64,000 nucleotides of DNA from Embleya scabrispora (GTDB taxonomy: Bacteria; Actinomycetota; Actinomycetes; Streptomycetales; Streptomycetaceae). Position 1 is the first letter of the stretch. Every line of letters begins with the position of its first letter. Location of the stretch: the NCBI RefSeq assembly GCF_002024165.1, contig NZ_MWQN01000001.1, positions 4,257,501-4,321,500 on the forward strand. The letters run 5' to 3'. A model generated the notes under the pieces. It saw nothing but the letters and a program-made list of their open reading frames with translations. It did not search any database and was not told the origin of the DNA. This document shows positions 12,053 through 23,365 of this stretch, one piece after another. The translations under genes and the position numbers were made by a program.

Positions 12053-13824
12053 GGCGGATCACCCCGTTCCTGGCCCTGCTGTGCGTGCTGTGCGCGCTCG
12101 GCGGCTGTGCGTCGATGCCGCACAGCGGCAGCGTGCGCGAGGCGGCCAAGGGCGGCACCAAGGACCAGGGCCCGGAGCAGCAGGTACGGGTGTTCGCCGT
12201 GCCGCCCAAGCCCGGCGAGCAGCCGTACGGCATGGTGGCCGGCTTCCTGGAGGCGGTCACCAGCGACGAACCCGACTACACCACCGCGCGCGCCTATCTG
12301 ACCCCGGAGGCCCGGGCCAAGTGGGTGCCCACGCGCGAGATCGTGGTGCTCAACACGATCGCGAAGATCGAACTCGTGGCCGGCGCCGACGAGCGGACCT
12401 ATCGGGCGGAGGTCTCCGGCACCCGGGTCGGCACCGTCGACAGCCGCAACGCCTACCAGCCCGAACAGCAGGTGGGCGCGCCCTACCTGGCGACGTTTCA
12501 ACTGCACCTGGGTACCGACAACCAGTGGCGGATCGCCGACCTGCCCGACGGGTTGATCCTGTCCAACGCCGAGTTCCACCGGATCTACCGGTCGGTCAAC
12601 ACCTACTGGTTCGCCACGTCGATGCCGCTGGGCCAGGACGTCCTGGTGCCCGATCCGGTCTATCTGCGCAGCCGGGTGGGGCTGACCTCGGCGCTGGTGC
12701 GGCAACTGATGAACGGCCCCACCGACTGGCTGCGGCCGGTGGTGGAGACCGCCTTCCCGGCCGGCACCGAGCCCGCCGACCGGGTGGTGTCGATCGAGGA
12801 CAACCGCACCGCCCGGGTCCAGCTCAACCGGCAGGCCAGACTCGCGCAGGGCAAGGGCTGCGAGCGCATGGCCGCGCAACTGCTGTTCACGCTGCGCCAG
12901 GTCTCGGGGGTGGACTCGGTCTCGATCACCGGCGGCGGCACGCCGATGTGCCTGCTCTCCGACGACGACGCGGCGCACTACGACCCCGCGCGGGCGGCCA
13001 AGACGCCCGGGCCCACGGGCTACTTCATCGCCAAGGGCGGCATGGTCAACGTGGTGCCCGGTGCGAACGGCAACCCGCCGGCGCTGCCGGGGCCCTTCGG
13101 CGACGGCACCTACAAGGTGGACCAGATCGCCGTCTCGCGGGACCAGTTCCGGCGCCGGATCGCGGGCATCGACACCGGCGGGCGCAAGTTGTGGGTCGGC
13201 GACGTGGACGGTCACGGCGAGGCCCAGGAGTGGCTGAACACCGCGCCCGGGTCGCTGTCGAGCCCGACCTGGGACGGCCGCGGCGTGTTGTGGGCGCTGG
13301 ATCGCACCAGGAACGCCGAGCAGGTGCTGGCACTGTACGAGGACGAGCGGCGCCAGATCACCAAGGTCGCGGTCGACGTGGAAGGCATCCCCGCGGCCCG
13401 GATCACCGACCTGCGGTTGTCCTCGGACGGCGTGCGTGCGGCGCTGGTCCTGAACACCGGGCAGGTGCTGGTCGGCCGGGTCGAGCGGCGCGTGAGCAAC
13501 GGGGTCGCGGCCATCACCATCGCCGCGCCGCGCTCGGTGCTCCCCTCGCTGGTCGAGGTCAAGGCGATCTCGTGGAACGGTGCGGACCGGCTGGTGGTGC
13601 TCGGCAAGGAGGGCCAGGGCGCGCTGCAGCCGCAGATCGTGGACATCGACGGCGGCATCTCGATCTCGGTCGCCTCGGTCAACGGCATGCTGCACATCGC
13701 CGCGCCGGACGGCGCCGACCAGCCGCTGCTGGCCGACTCCGGCGAGCAGAACATCTACCAGCTGTCCCAGGGCAACAACTGGACCAAGGTGCACAGCGGC
13801 ACGTACCCGGTCTACCCGGGGTAG
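12049..13824 (+). CDS. lpqB: Lipoprotein LpqB
   Basis: A 591-residue lipoprotein that in actinobacteria binds the extracellular part of MtrB and tunes MtrAB signalling. The signal peptide ends in the lipobox LGGC with acylated Cys20. It is followed by a GerMN-like domain (about 190-310, including LVRQLMNGPTDWLRPVVETA) and a C-terminal beta-propeller-like region (from about 330, with RITDLRLSSDGVRAALV). It overlaps mtrB by 4 nt. Family length and synteny agree fully. Confidence 0.97.
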   Translation: MRRITPFLALLCVLCALGGCASMPHSGSVREAAKGGTKDQGPEQQVRVFAVPPKPGEQPYGMVAGFLEAVTSDEPDYTTARAYLTPEARAKWVPTREIVVLNTIAKIELVAGADERTYRAEVSGTRVGTVDSRNAYQPEQQVGAPYLATFQLHLGTDNQWRIADLPDGLILSNAEFHRIYRSVNTYWFATSMPLGQDVLVPDPVYLRSRVGLTSALVRQLMNGPTDWLRPVVETAFPAGTEPADRVVSIEDNRTARVQLNRQARLAQGKGCERMAAQLLFTLRQVSGVDSVSITGGGTPMCLLSDDDAAHYDPARAAKTPGPTGYFIAKGGMVNVVPGANGNPPALPGPFGDGTYKVDQIAVSRDQFRRRIAGIDTGGRKLWVGDVDGHGEAQEWLNTAPGSLSSPTWDGRGVLWALDRTRNAEQVLALYEDERRQITKVAVDVEGIPAARITDLRLSSDGVRAALVLNTGQVLVGRVERRVSNGVAAITIAAPRSVLPSLVEVKAISWNGADRLVVLGKEGQGALQPQIVDIDGGISISVASVNGMLHIAAPDGADQPLLADSGEQNIYQLSQGNNWTKVHSGTYPVYPG

Positions 13825-13943
13825 CGCCCGCGTCCGCAGCCCGTGCGCGCCCGGAGCCCGTCCGCCACGGCGCGCCATGACCGGATCGGGTGGTTGCGCG
13901 TGCGGCCGGGCCGTTTCGGGGCGCGGCGTGCGAGCTTGGGGAT

Positions 13944-14825
13944 ATGGAACGGCGTCGGGTGTTCGCGACATGGGCCGACCTGGTGTTGCCCGTGTGCTGC
14001 GCGGGCTGCGCCGCGCCGGGCGCGCAGTTGTGCGCCGCCTGTCGGGCGGTGTTCGTCCCGGCGGCGCGGCCGGCCGATCCGGTGCCCGCGCCCGAGGGGC
14101 TGCCGCCCGTACACGCGGTCACCGCCTACCAGGGGCCGGTGCGCTCGGTGCTCGCCGCCTACAAGGAGCACGGCGCGCGCCGCCTGGCCCGCCCCCTGGG
14201 GGATGCGCTGGCCCGGGCGGTGGCGGCCGGCCTCGCCGACCCGGCCGGGCCGTGCCTGCTGGTCCCGGTGCCGTCGACCCGCGCCGCGGTGCGTCGGCGC
14301 GGTCGGGACGCCACCCGGGAACTGGCGCTGCGCGCGGCCGCCCGGTTGCGCGCGGCCGGAGTCCCCGCGCGGGTGCTCCCGGCACTCCGGCATACCCGTC
14401 GGATCCGGGATCAGGCGGGCCTTTCGGCACATGAACGGAGGATGAACGTCCGCCGATCAATGATCGTTTCGGGCAGGTTGGCGCCCTTGTTTACGGGCAT
14501 TAGTGTGGTGATCGTCGTCGATGATGTTTGCACCACCGGCGCAACTCTCGCGGAGGCGACCCGTGCGGTCCGAGCCGTGGGAGGGCGAGTCGAGGCGGCG
14601 GCCGTGGTGGCCGCGACCGCCCGGCGGCGCGGGACGGAGCAGGGCCGTCGGCGACCTGGTCGGTCGGATGGGTGCCCACCCCTCCGGCATGGCGCAATGG
14701 ATGGAGTTCTGCGTGGACATTGTCGTCAAGGGCCGCAAGACCGAGGTACCCGAGCGTTTTCGCAAGCACTGTGTCGAGAAGCTGGACAAGATCCGCAAGC
14801 TCGACGACAAGGTGATCAGCGTTGA
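13944..14825 (+). CDS. comF: ComF-family phosphoribosyltransferase-like protein
   Basis: A 293-residue protein. The N-terminal zinc-ribbon half has paired cysteines (VCCAGCAAPG and LCAACRAV). The phosphoribosyltransferase half carries the PRPP-binding loop VIVVDDVCTTGATLAEA. ComF takes part in DNA uptake in competent bacteria; its role in actinomycetes is not established. ATG at 13944 gives the usual N-terminus. Family similarity stops near residue 232. The last 60 or so residues are Arg/Gly/Gln-rich, and the frame runs 113 nt into hpf. This is either a lineage-specific tail or the result of a small frameshift near the true end. Confidence 0.88.
   Translation: MERRRVFATWADLVLPVCCAGCAAPGAQLCAACRAVFVPAARPADPVPAPEGLPPVHAVTAYQGPVRSVLAAYKEHGARRLARPLGDALARAVAAGLADPAGPCLLVPVPSTRAAVRRRGRDATRELALRAAARLRAAGVPARVLPALRHTRRIRDQAGLSAHERRMNVRRSMIVSGRLAPLFTGISVVIVVDDVCTTGATLAEATRAVRAVGGRVEAAAVVAATARRRGTEQGRRRPGRSDGCPPLRHGAMDGVLRGHCRQGPQDRGTRAFSQALCREAGQDPQARRQGDQR
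14703..14706 (+). promoter_or_regulatory. Ribosome binding site deciding the hpf start
   Basis: GGAG at 14703-14706, 6 nt before the GTG at 14713. No comparable site precedes the upstream ATG at 14689. It lies inside the comF frame, so hpf can be translated from the comF transcript. Confidence 0.6.
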
Positions 14826-15393
14826 CGTCGAGGTGACCAAGGAGCGGAACCCGCGGCTGGCGGAGCGCTCGGACCGGGTGGAGATCACGCTGAACACGCG
14901 TGGCCCCGTCATCCGGGGCGAAGCCGCCGCGTCCGACCCCTACGCCGCACTCGACCTGGCGTGCGCGAGACTCGAGGCACAGTTGCGCAAGGCCGCCGAC
15001 CGGCGGCGCGTGCACCATGGTCACCGCTCCCCCGTCTCGGTGGGCGCGGCCACTGCGGAGATCAATCACGCCGATCGGCTCAATGGGGCCGTGGTGGCGT
15101 CCGCGGAAGACATCGAGGCTGTGAAGAACGGCGAACTGAGGCCCCAGCCGCACATGGCGGGCCCGATCGAGGTGGATGGCGAAGGCCCCCTCGTGGTTCG
15201 CGAGAAGGTACACGCCGGGCGTCCGATGGCGCTCGACCAGGCGCTGTACGAGATGGAGTTGGTAGGCCACGACTTCTATCTGTTCATCGATTCGAGCACC
15301 AAGTGGCCGAGTGTGGTGTACCGCCGGCACGGCTACGACTACGGTGTGATCCACCTCAAGCCCGAGGACCGCGAGGACGGCGGACCGCAGTAG
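14713..15393 (+). CDS. hpf: Ribosome hibernation promoting factor, long form
   Basis: A 226-residue long-form HPF. The N-terminal S30AE/HPF domain (MDIVVKGRKTEVPERFRKH-like start, about residues 1-100) binds the 30S decoding region. A linker leads to the C-terminal dimerisation domain (about 165-220, with MALDQALYEMELVGHDFYLF) that joins two ribosomes into 100S dimers in stationary phase or stress. I chose GTG at 14713 because GGAG (14703-14706) lies 6 nt upstream and the product starts as in streptomycete homologues. ATG codons at 14689 and 14701 are in frame alternatives. A clear terminator follows. Confidence 0.95.
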   Translation: MDIVVKGRKTEVPERFRKHCVEKLDKIRKLDDKVISVDVEVTKERNPRLAERSDRVEITLNTRGPVIRGEAAASDPYAALDLACARLEAQLRKAADRRRVHHGHRSPVSVGAATAEINHADRLNGAVVASAEDIEAVKNGELRPQPHMAGPIEVDGEGPLVVREKVHAGRPMALDQALYEMELVGHDFYLFIDSSTKWPSVVYRRHGYDYGVIHLKPEDREDGGPQ

Positions 15394-15433
15394 TCGCGGT
15401 CGGGCCGTCGTCGCGCGCCCTCTGGTCGTGATT

Positions 15434-15465
15434 CGACGCCGAAACCCTTCGGGGTTTCGGCGTCG
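15434..15465 (+). terminator. Terminator after hpf
   Basis: Strong hairpin CGACGCCGAAACCC / GGGTTTCGGCGTCG with a tight TTC loop, 40 nt past the hpf stop. Confidence 0.88.
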
Positions 15466-15612
15466 GTTGCGTCTTCGACCCTGGCGTTGCCTGGCGAATG
15501 TTCCGCTTCGCAAGTACGTTCCGTACATAACGCCCATCAGGGCCTGGTGTCGTGGCGATCACGTGGGATCATGTCCTGGACACGGATCGTGCCGACCCAG
15601 GGGGGAAACACG

Positions 15613-16323
15613 GTGGGTGAACAGTCTGTTCCGACCCGCGTGGAGCACGGCTCAGCGGGCGAACCGATTCGCGTGCTGGTGGTCGACGACCACGATCTGT
15701 TTCGCCGGGGTCTGGACATCGTGCTCGCGCCGGAGCCGGACATCACGGTGGTCGGCGAGGCCGGGGACGGCGCCGAGGCGCTGGAGGCCGCGCAGGACCT
15801 GCTGCCCGACATCGTCCTGATGGACGTGCGCATGCCCAGACGCGGCGGCATCGAGGCGTGCACCGCGATCAAGGAGGTCGCGCCCAGCACCCAGATCATC
15901 ATGTTGACGATGAGCGAGGAAGAGGCCGACCTCTACGACGCGATCAAGGCCGGCGCGACCGGATACCTGCTCAAGGAGATCTCGCACGGCGAGGTGGCCT
16001 CGGCGATCCGCGCGGTGGCCGACGGGCAGTCGCAGATCAGCCCGTCGATGGCGGTCAAGCTGCTGACCGAGTTCAAGTCGATGAGCCGGCGCGACGACGA
16101 GCGCCGCCTGGTGCCGGCGCCGCGGCTGACCGACCGCGAGATCGAGGTGCTGCGCCTGGTGGCCACCGGGCGCAACAACCGCGACATCGCCAAGCAGTTG
16201 TTCATCAGCGAGAACACCGTGAAGAACCACGTGCGCAACATCCTCGAGAAATTGCAGCTGCATTCGCGCATGGAGGCCGTGGTCTACGCGATGCGGGAGA
16301 AGATCCTGGAGATCGGCGACTGA
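15613..16323 (+). CDS. NarL/LuxR-family response regulator
   Basis: A 236-residue two-component regulator. The receiver domain (about residues 19-135) has VLVVDDHDLFRRGL, the phospho-acceptor Asp71 in DIVLMDVRMP, and Lys in GYLLKEI. The LuxR-type helix-turn-helix (about 165-230) contains LTDREIEVLRLVATGRNNRDI. No histidine kinase gene lies next to it, so the partner and signal are unknown; the same orphan arrangement after hpf is known in streptomycetes. GTG at 15613, after the GGGGG run at 15601-15605, gives the natural N-terminus. An earlier ATG would add unrelated residues. Confidence 0.94.
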   Translation: MGEQSVPTRVEHGSAGEPIRVLVVDDHDLFRRGLDIVLAPEPDITVVGEAGDGAEALEAAQDLLPDIVLMDVRMPRRGGIEACTAIKEVAPSTQIIMLTMSEEEADLYDAIKAGATGYLLKEISHGEVASAIRAVADGQSQISPSMAVKLLTEFKSMSRRDDERRLVPAPRLTDREIEVLRLVATGRNNRDIAKQLFISENTVKNHVRNILEKLQLHSRMEAVVYAMREKILEIGD

Positions 16324-16325
16324 AT

Positions 16326-16346
16326 CGGGGCGCCTCCGGTGCCCCG
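16326..16346 (+). terminator. Possible terminator after the response regulator
   Basis: Small hairpin CGGGGC / GCCCCG directly after the stop, with further GC-rich dyad sequence to about 16370. It lies between convergent genes and could serve both strands. Confidence 0.55.
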
Positions 16347-16401
16347 ACCCGGGCCCTCCCGGGTGGGCCGGACGCGCGCACGCCCGGCCGACCCGCGGGC
16401 G

Positions 16402-17610
16402 TCAGCCCGCGAGCAGCGCGGTCAGCCGCGCCCGGGTGCTCTCGTGGTCCAGCGCCTCGATCCGCACGTCGTCGCACCCCACCCATCCGGCGGCCGCGCG
16501 CAGCGCGTCGGCCGCGCCGGCCAGCACCCGCTCGCCGACCGCGGCGCCGGCCTCGAAGGACATGCGCCGCGCCACCAGGGTGCGTCCCTCCCGGGCCGGG
16601 TCCACCCGACCGACCAGTCGCCCGCCCACCAGGATCGGCATCACGAAGTAGCCGTGCACCCGCTTGGCGGCCGGCACATACGCCTCCAGGCGGTGTTCGA
16701 AGCCGCCGAACACCCGGGCGGTGCGCGGGCGATCCCACACCAGTGAGTCGAACGGCGACAAGAGGGTGGCGCGATGACGCCCACGCGGCGGCGCGGCGAG
16801 CGCGTCGGGGTCGGCCCACACGCCCTCGCGCGCGGCGCGTGCGCCCCAGCCCGCGACCGCGACCGGGACCAGGCCGCTGCCGGGCAGGGCGGCGTCGACC
16901 TGCGCCCGGGTCAGCCGGTACTGGTCCATCAGGTCGGCCCGGGTGGCCACCCCGAGCTGGCGGCCCGCCAGGCGCACGAGGCGGCGCAGGCACTCCGCGT
17001 CGTCGGGCTCCTCGGCCAGCAGGGTCGCCGGGACCACACGTTCCGGCAGGTCGTACACCCGCTTCCAGCCGTCGCGGCGCACGCAGACCACGTCGCCGAA
17101 GGCCAGCGCGCGCTCGACGGCGATCTTGGTCTCGCTCCAGTCCCACCACTCGCCCTTGTTCTTGGCGCCGCCGAGCGCGGTCGCGGTGAGCGGGCCCTCG
17201 GTGCGCAGGCGTCCCAGGACGGTGTCGAACGACTCCTTCGACACCTGGTGGCCCCACAGGTGACCGCGGCCCCGATAGTGCCGGCGGCGGAAGGCGAAGT
17301 CCGGCCAGGTCGACATCGGCAGCACACAGGCCGCGTGCGACCAGTACTCGAACGCGGTCTCGCCGGACCAGTAGGCGCTCTCGACGGTGGAGCGGCCGAC
17401 CGGGCCGAGCCGCGAGTAGGGCACCAGCTCGTGCGAGCGGGCCAGCGTGGAGATGGTGTCGAGTTGTACCGCGCCCAGCGAGTGCAGCACGCCGAGCACG
17501 CCCGCCCGGCGATCGGGGGCACCCAGCAGGCCCTGCGCGGCCAGCACGATGCGGCGGGCCTCGTCGGCGGTCAGCTCGGCGTCCGGCGTGAAGGTCGGCT
17601 GTGAGGTCAT
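16402..17610 (-). CDS. YcaQ/AlkX-like winged-helix DNA glycosylase
   Basis: A 402-residue protein of the HTH_42 (YcaQ) family, built of tandem winged-helix domains. Near the N-terminus it carries VQLDTIST, matching the Q-phi-D catalytic signature of AlkX/YcaQ glycosylases, which unhook interstrand crosslinks and remove bulky N-alkylated bases. It also has YSRLGPVG and the conserved EYWSHAA segment. The related AlkZ gives self-resistance in streptomycete producers, but there is no biosynthetic cluster nearby, so housekeeping repair is likelier. ATG at 17610 was chosen; upstream frame is unlike the family. Family call is strong, substrate inferred. Confidence 0.87.
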   Translation of the reverse strand: MTSQPTFTPDAELTADEARRIVLAAQGLLGAPDRRAGVLGVLHSLGAVQLDTISTLARSHELVPYSRLGPVGRSTVESAYWSGETAFEYWSHAACVLPMSTWPDFAFRRRHYRGRGHLWGHQVSKESFDTVLGRLRTEGPLTATALGGAKNKGEWWDWSETKIAVERALAFGDVVCVRRDGWKRVYDLPERVVPATLLAEEPDDAECLRRLVRLAGRQLGVATRADLMDQYRLTRAQVDAALPGSGLVPVAVAGWGARAAREGVWADPDALAAPPRGRHRATLLSPFDSLVWDRPRTARVFGGFEHRLEAYVPAAKRVHGYFVMPILVGGRLVGRVDPAREGRTLVARRMSFEAGAAVGERVLAGAADALRAAAGWVGCDDVRIEALDHESTRARLTALLAG

Positions 17611-17638
17611 GGCCGCCACCTTAGAACGTGTGTTCGCA

Positions 17639-18178
17639 TCAGGTGTCCGTGGCGAGCCGAGCGTGCAGATGTACGTCGGTGAACTCCTCGCCGAAGCCGG
17701 TGAGGCAGCCCCGCAGTACTCCTTCGAGTGCATATCCCGACGCGTTCGCGACCGCGCACGAGGCGGTGTTGGCCACCGCGTGGCGCAGTTCGAGGCGATG
17801 CAGATCCAGCGCGCCGAACGCCCAGCGGGTGAGCGCGCCGACCCCGTGCCGGGCCACTCCCCGGCCGCGCGAGGACTTCAGGGTCCAGTAGCCGACCTCG
17901 GCCGAGCGCCACTGCGGCGACACCTTCCACAGCGCCACATGGCCGTGGACCTCGCCGCTCACCGCGTCCATCACCGCGAAGGAGGGCCCGTCGCCGCTCG
18001 CCCAGCGCTGCTCGCGCGCGGCCAGCCACGCGTGTGGATCCTCGTCCTCGGGCACCGGCGGGCGGCGCGCGATCGACGCGTCGGCGAGCGCGCCGGCGAT
18101 CACCTCGACGTCGTGTTCGTTCCAGGGCCGGAGCTGAAAGCGCCCCGCCGCGATCTCCACAGGTTCCATGCCGGTCAC
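17639..18178 (-). CDS. GNAT N-acetyltransferase (RimJ/RimL type)
   Basis: A 179-residue acetyltransferase of the GNAT fold, nearest to RimJ/RimL-like enzymes that acetylate protein N-termini or small amines using acetyl-CoA. The acetyl-CoA loop region is [20 protein letters not shown], followed by the strand [15 protein letters not shown] typical of RimL proteins. Start is ATG at 18178 or at 18169, three codons later. It is divergent from secA across about 130 bp. The substrate cannot be told from sequence. Confidence 0.88.
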   Translation of the reverse strand: MTGMEPVEIAAGRFQLRPWNEHDVEVIAGALADASIARRPPVPEDEDPHAWLAAREQRWASGDGPSFAVMDAVSGEVHGHVALWKVSPQWRSAEVGYWTLKSSRGRGVARHGVGALTRWAFGALDLHRLELRHAVANTASCAVANASGYALEGVLRGCLTGFGEEFTDVHLHARLATDT

Positions 18179-18308
18179 TGTGCCGGCTCGCGAGGCTCGA
18201 TCCGGGCTTGCCTCCTCGCATACGATGGCCGTATCGGCGGGACGGGCCCCGCCGTGCCGTCACGTCCGAAAGGCGGGCGGGCGCCGTCGGGCAAGGAGCT
18301 CATCCAGC

Positions 18309-21077
<2,769 letters not shown>

Positions 21078-21093
21078 GCGGGGTCCTCATGCG

Positions 21094-21300
21094 GGTCCTC
21101 ATGCGCCGGACGGGCTGAGCGGACGTTGGTGGGCGGTGGTCGTGGCTGGTGGCGTGGGTCGGTTTGGGCCGGCCTGCGGCCCGCCGGTCCTCATGCGCCG
21201 GACGGGCTGAGAGGGCGCCGTTGGCGGCGGTTGTGGATGGCGGCCTCGGTCGGGCTTTGGCGGCCTGCGGCCTGCTGTCCTCAAGCGCCGGACGGGCTGG
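21094..21300. repeat. Imperfect 91-bp tandem repeat with GCGCCGGACGGGCTG core
   Basis: Three copies of the core TCCTCATGCGCCGGACGGGC (21096-, 21188- and, with AAG for ATG, 21279-) lie 92 and 91 nt apart, and the sequence between copies is also similar (GGCCTGCGGCC just before each later copy). This GCGCCGGACGGGCTG motif recurs between genes in Streptomyces genomes (recalled knowledge). No gene is seen here. Confidence 0.8.
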
Positions 21301-21333
21301 AGTTTGGTGGCGTAGGACTTTGAGGGCCCACCC

Positions 21334-21962
21334 CTCGTGCCCTACGCCCCGCGCCTAGCGCTTCGCGTCCTGCGCCTCGTGCCTCGTGCCCTGCGCCTCG
21401 CGCCCCGCGCCTCGCGCCTTCCGCCTCGTGCCATGCGCCCCGCGCCTCGCGCCTTCCGCCTCGTGCCATGCGCCCCGCGCCTCGCGCCTTCCGCCTCGTG
21501 CCATGCGCCCCGCGCCTCGCGCCTTCCGCCTCGTGCCATGCGCCCCGCGCCTCGCGCCTTCCGCCTCGTGCCATGCGCCCCGCGCCTCGCGCCCTGCGCC
21601 TCGCGCCTCGTGCCTCGCGCCCTGCGCCTCGCGCCTCGTGCCTCGCGCCCTGCGCCTCGCGCCTCGTGCCTCACGCCCTGCGCCTCGCGCCTCGTGCCCC
21701 GCGCCTCGTGCCCCGCGCCTCGTGCCCTGCGCCCCGCGTCCCGCGCCCCGCGCCTCGTGCCCTGCGCCCCGCGCCTCACGCCCCGTGCCCCGCGCCTCGT
21801 GCCCTGCGCCCTGCGCCTCGTGCCCTGCGCCCCGCGCCTCACGCCCCGTGCCCCGCGCCTCGTGCCCTGCGCCCTGCGCCTCGTGCCCTGCGCCCCGCGC
21901 CTCGCGCCTCGTGCCCCGCGCCTCGTGCCCTGCGTCCCGTGCCCTGCGCCTCGCGCCTCGCG
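21334..21962. repeat. Heptanucleotide minisatellite (consensus YGCCYYG), about 90 units
   Basis: Roughly 630 bp built from 7-nt units such as CGCCTCG, TGCCCTG and CGCCCCG. Higher-order arrays are visible: five exact 35-nt units (CCATG landmarks at 21431, 21466, 21501, 21536, 21571), then a 28-nt unit repeated about four times (21587-21700), then a 63-nt unit repeated twice (CCTCACG at 21774 and 21837). Since 7 is not a multiple of 3, every frame on both strands stays open and codes a 7-residue repeat; I treat these as non-coding. The strands are strongly biased, C-rich on the plus strand. Confidence 0.93.
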
Positions 21963-22020
21963 TGGGGGATGGTGGGTGGGGGAGGGCCCGGGCCTGGGTT
22001 GGTTCGGGCCCTCTTTGTTT

Positions 22021-22635
22021 TCAGGTCAGTTCGTCGTGTTCCAGGGCTGTGCAGAGCCAGGTGTTGGTGGGGTGGCGGGTGGGGGCGTCGCGTTCCAGGC
22101 GGAAGGCCACTGTGAGGACCCAGGATGGGGCGCGTAGGCGGGCGTAGCCCTCGGCGATGCCTTCGGCGGGGGCGTGGCCGCCGCAGGACTCCACCCGTAG
22201 GTGTCCGACCCCGCGGGCGGCGAGGCGGCGGATCAGGTGTTGTGTGGTGCCGTAGACGGGGGCGGAGGCGTACGGGCGCAGCTGGGTGAGGGCGCGGCGG
22301 CCCGAGGCGATTTCGGCGAGCGCGTGGGCCAGTCGTCGAGAGCGCAGCCGGGCTTCGGTCGGGTCCGGTTCGGCCAGGGCCGGGACCAGGCGCAGCGCGG
22401 GGCGCGGGTTGGGTTGTGGCGCGAGCCGGGAGCCCGGCCGGGAGTCGGATCCGTGTTCGGGGTGGGGCAGCGGGTGCGGGGCGTGGGCCAGGTTGCCGTG
22501 GGTGAGGGTGCCGTGGTGTCCCCACGGGCGCAGCGGGATCACCTCGGCGACGGCCGGAGTGTCGAAGGGGGTTTCGCCTGCGGGGGCTCGGACCACGTAC
22601 AGGTGTGGTGGCGAGCCGGTGTTCGTGTGGACCAT
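22021..22635 (-). CDS. Rv3235-family hypothetical protein
   Basis: A 204-residue protein. The N-terminal half is Pro/His-rich and variable. The C-terminal half (about 95-204) matches the Rv3235 family found next to secA in mycobacteria and streptomycetes, with RALTQLRPYASAPVYGTTQH and a final WVLTVAFRLER segment. The function is unknown; gene order suggests a link with SecA or cell growth but nothing more. ATG at 22635 follows a good ribosome site (GGGGAGG on the coding strand, just downstream of 22635). It points toward the minisatellite and secA. Confidence 0.82.
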   Translation of the reverse strand: MVHTNTGSPPHLYVVRAPAGETPFDTPAVAEVIPLRPWGHHGTLTHGNLAHAPHPLPHPEHGSDSRPGSRLAPQPNPRPALRLVPALAEPDPTEARLRSRRLAHALAEIASGRRALTQLRPYASAPVYGTTQHLIRRLAARGVGHLRVESCGGHAPAEGIAEGYARLRAPSWVLTVAFRLERDAPTRHPTNTWLCTALEHDELT

Positions 22636-22877
22636 GGGTCCTCCCCGTGAAGCGGATGTGCCGGTTGTGGCGCACGTCGTCCCGCTCGTTCCCCCGACCG
22701 GGACGTGTGCAGGCACTTCCTAGCCGGCCGGCGCCGCGCGGTCAACCATTCGTCTGGTCGGCGCTGCGATTACGCTGACGCGCGTCGACTCACGCGTGGT
22801 GGCGCCGGGTCGGCCCTCGTTTCGGCGCCCTTCGTCCCCGAAGGAGTGTCCGGATTTCACTCGATTGGAGTCGCCCG

Positions 22878-23339
22878 ATGCGCGTGTTCATCCCTACGAC
22901 GCCCGCCGGCCTGGCCGCGGTGCACGCCGCCGGCGGGGTCGAGTCGGCGCCGCTGCCGGCGTACGCGGTCACCGAGGCGTTTCGCGCGTGGTACGGGAGC
23001 GACGACGAGGAGGAGTTGGAGTACGGCGCGCTGACCCGTGCCGCCGAGGGTTCGCTGCGGTTGCTCGCGGCCGAACCGGGCGCGGTGCGTCGGGTCGTGC
23101 TCGCGGCGGACGTGCCGGACGCGCTGGTGGCCGAGCGGGCGCAGGACGGCCCGGGCGCGGTCCTGGTCGACGCGCGCGTGCCGCGCAAGCGGATCGCGGC
23201 GGTGCACATGGACACCGCCGACGCGGAGGAAGCGGTCGCCGCGGCGCTGGCGGGCGGGCTCACCGACGAGCTGATCGAGGCCGCCGAGGAGCACGAGCTG
23301 CTGTGGTTCGCGACACAGGAGCTGGCCGATCTGCTGTGA
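22878..23339 (+). CDS. DUF6912-like hypothetical protein
   Basis: A 153-residue acidic protein beginning MRVFIPTTPAGLAAVHAAGG and ending EEHELLWFATQELADLL, both ends matching a family found beside secA in Streptomyces (recalled as DUF6912). No signal peptide, membrane segment or catalytic motif is visible. It lies 26 nt upstream of the HAD gene on the same strand and is probably co-transcribed with it. Function unknown. Confidence 0.83.
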   Translation: MRVFIPTTPAGLAAVHAAGGVESAPLPAYAVTEAFRAWYGSDDEEELEYGALTRAAEGSLRLLAAEPGAVRRVVLAADVPDALVAERAQDGPGAVLVDARVPRKRIAAVHMDTADAEEAVAAALAGGLTDELIEAAEEHELLWFATQELADLL

Positions 23340-23365
23340 CGGCCGGCAGGGCACAATCAAGGTCC

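Noticed and set aside
21334-21962. CRISPR array
   Set aside because: Repeats are directly contiguous with no unique spacers, and there are no cas genes in the window.
21337-22147. Long frames of APRALRL-type heptapeptide repeats on both strands
   Set aside because: A 7-nt repeat without stop codons keeps all frames open; this is a by-product of the satellite, not evidence for a gene.
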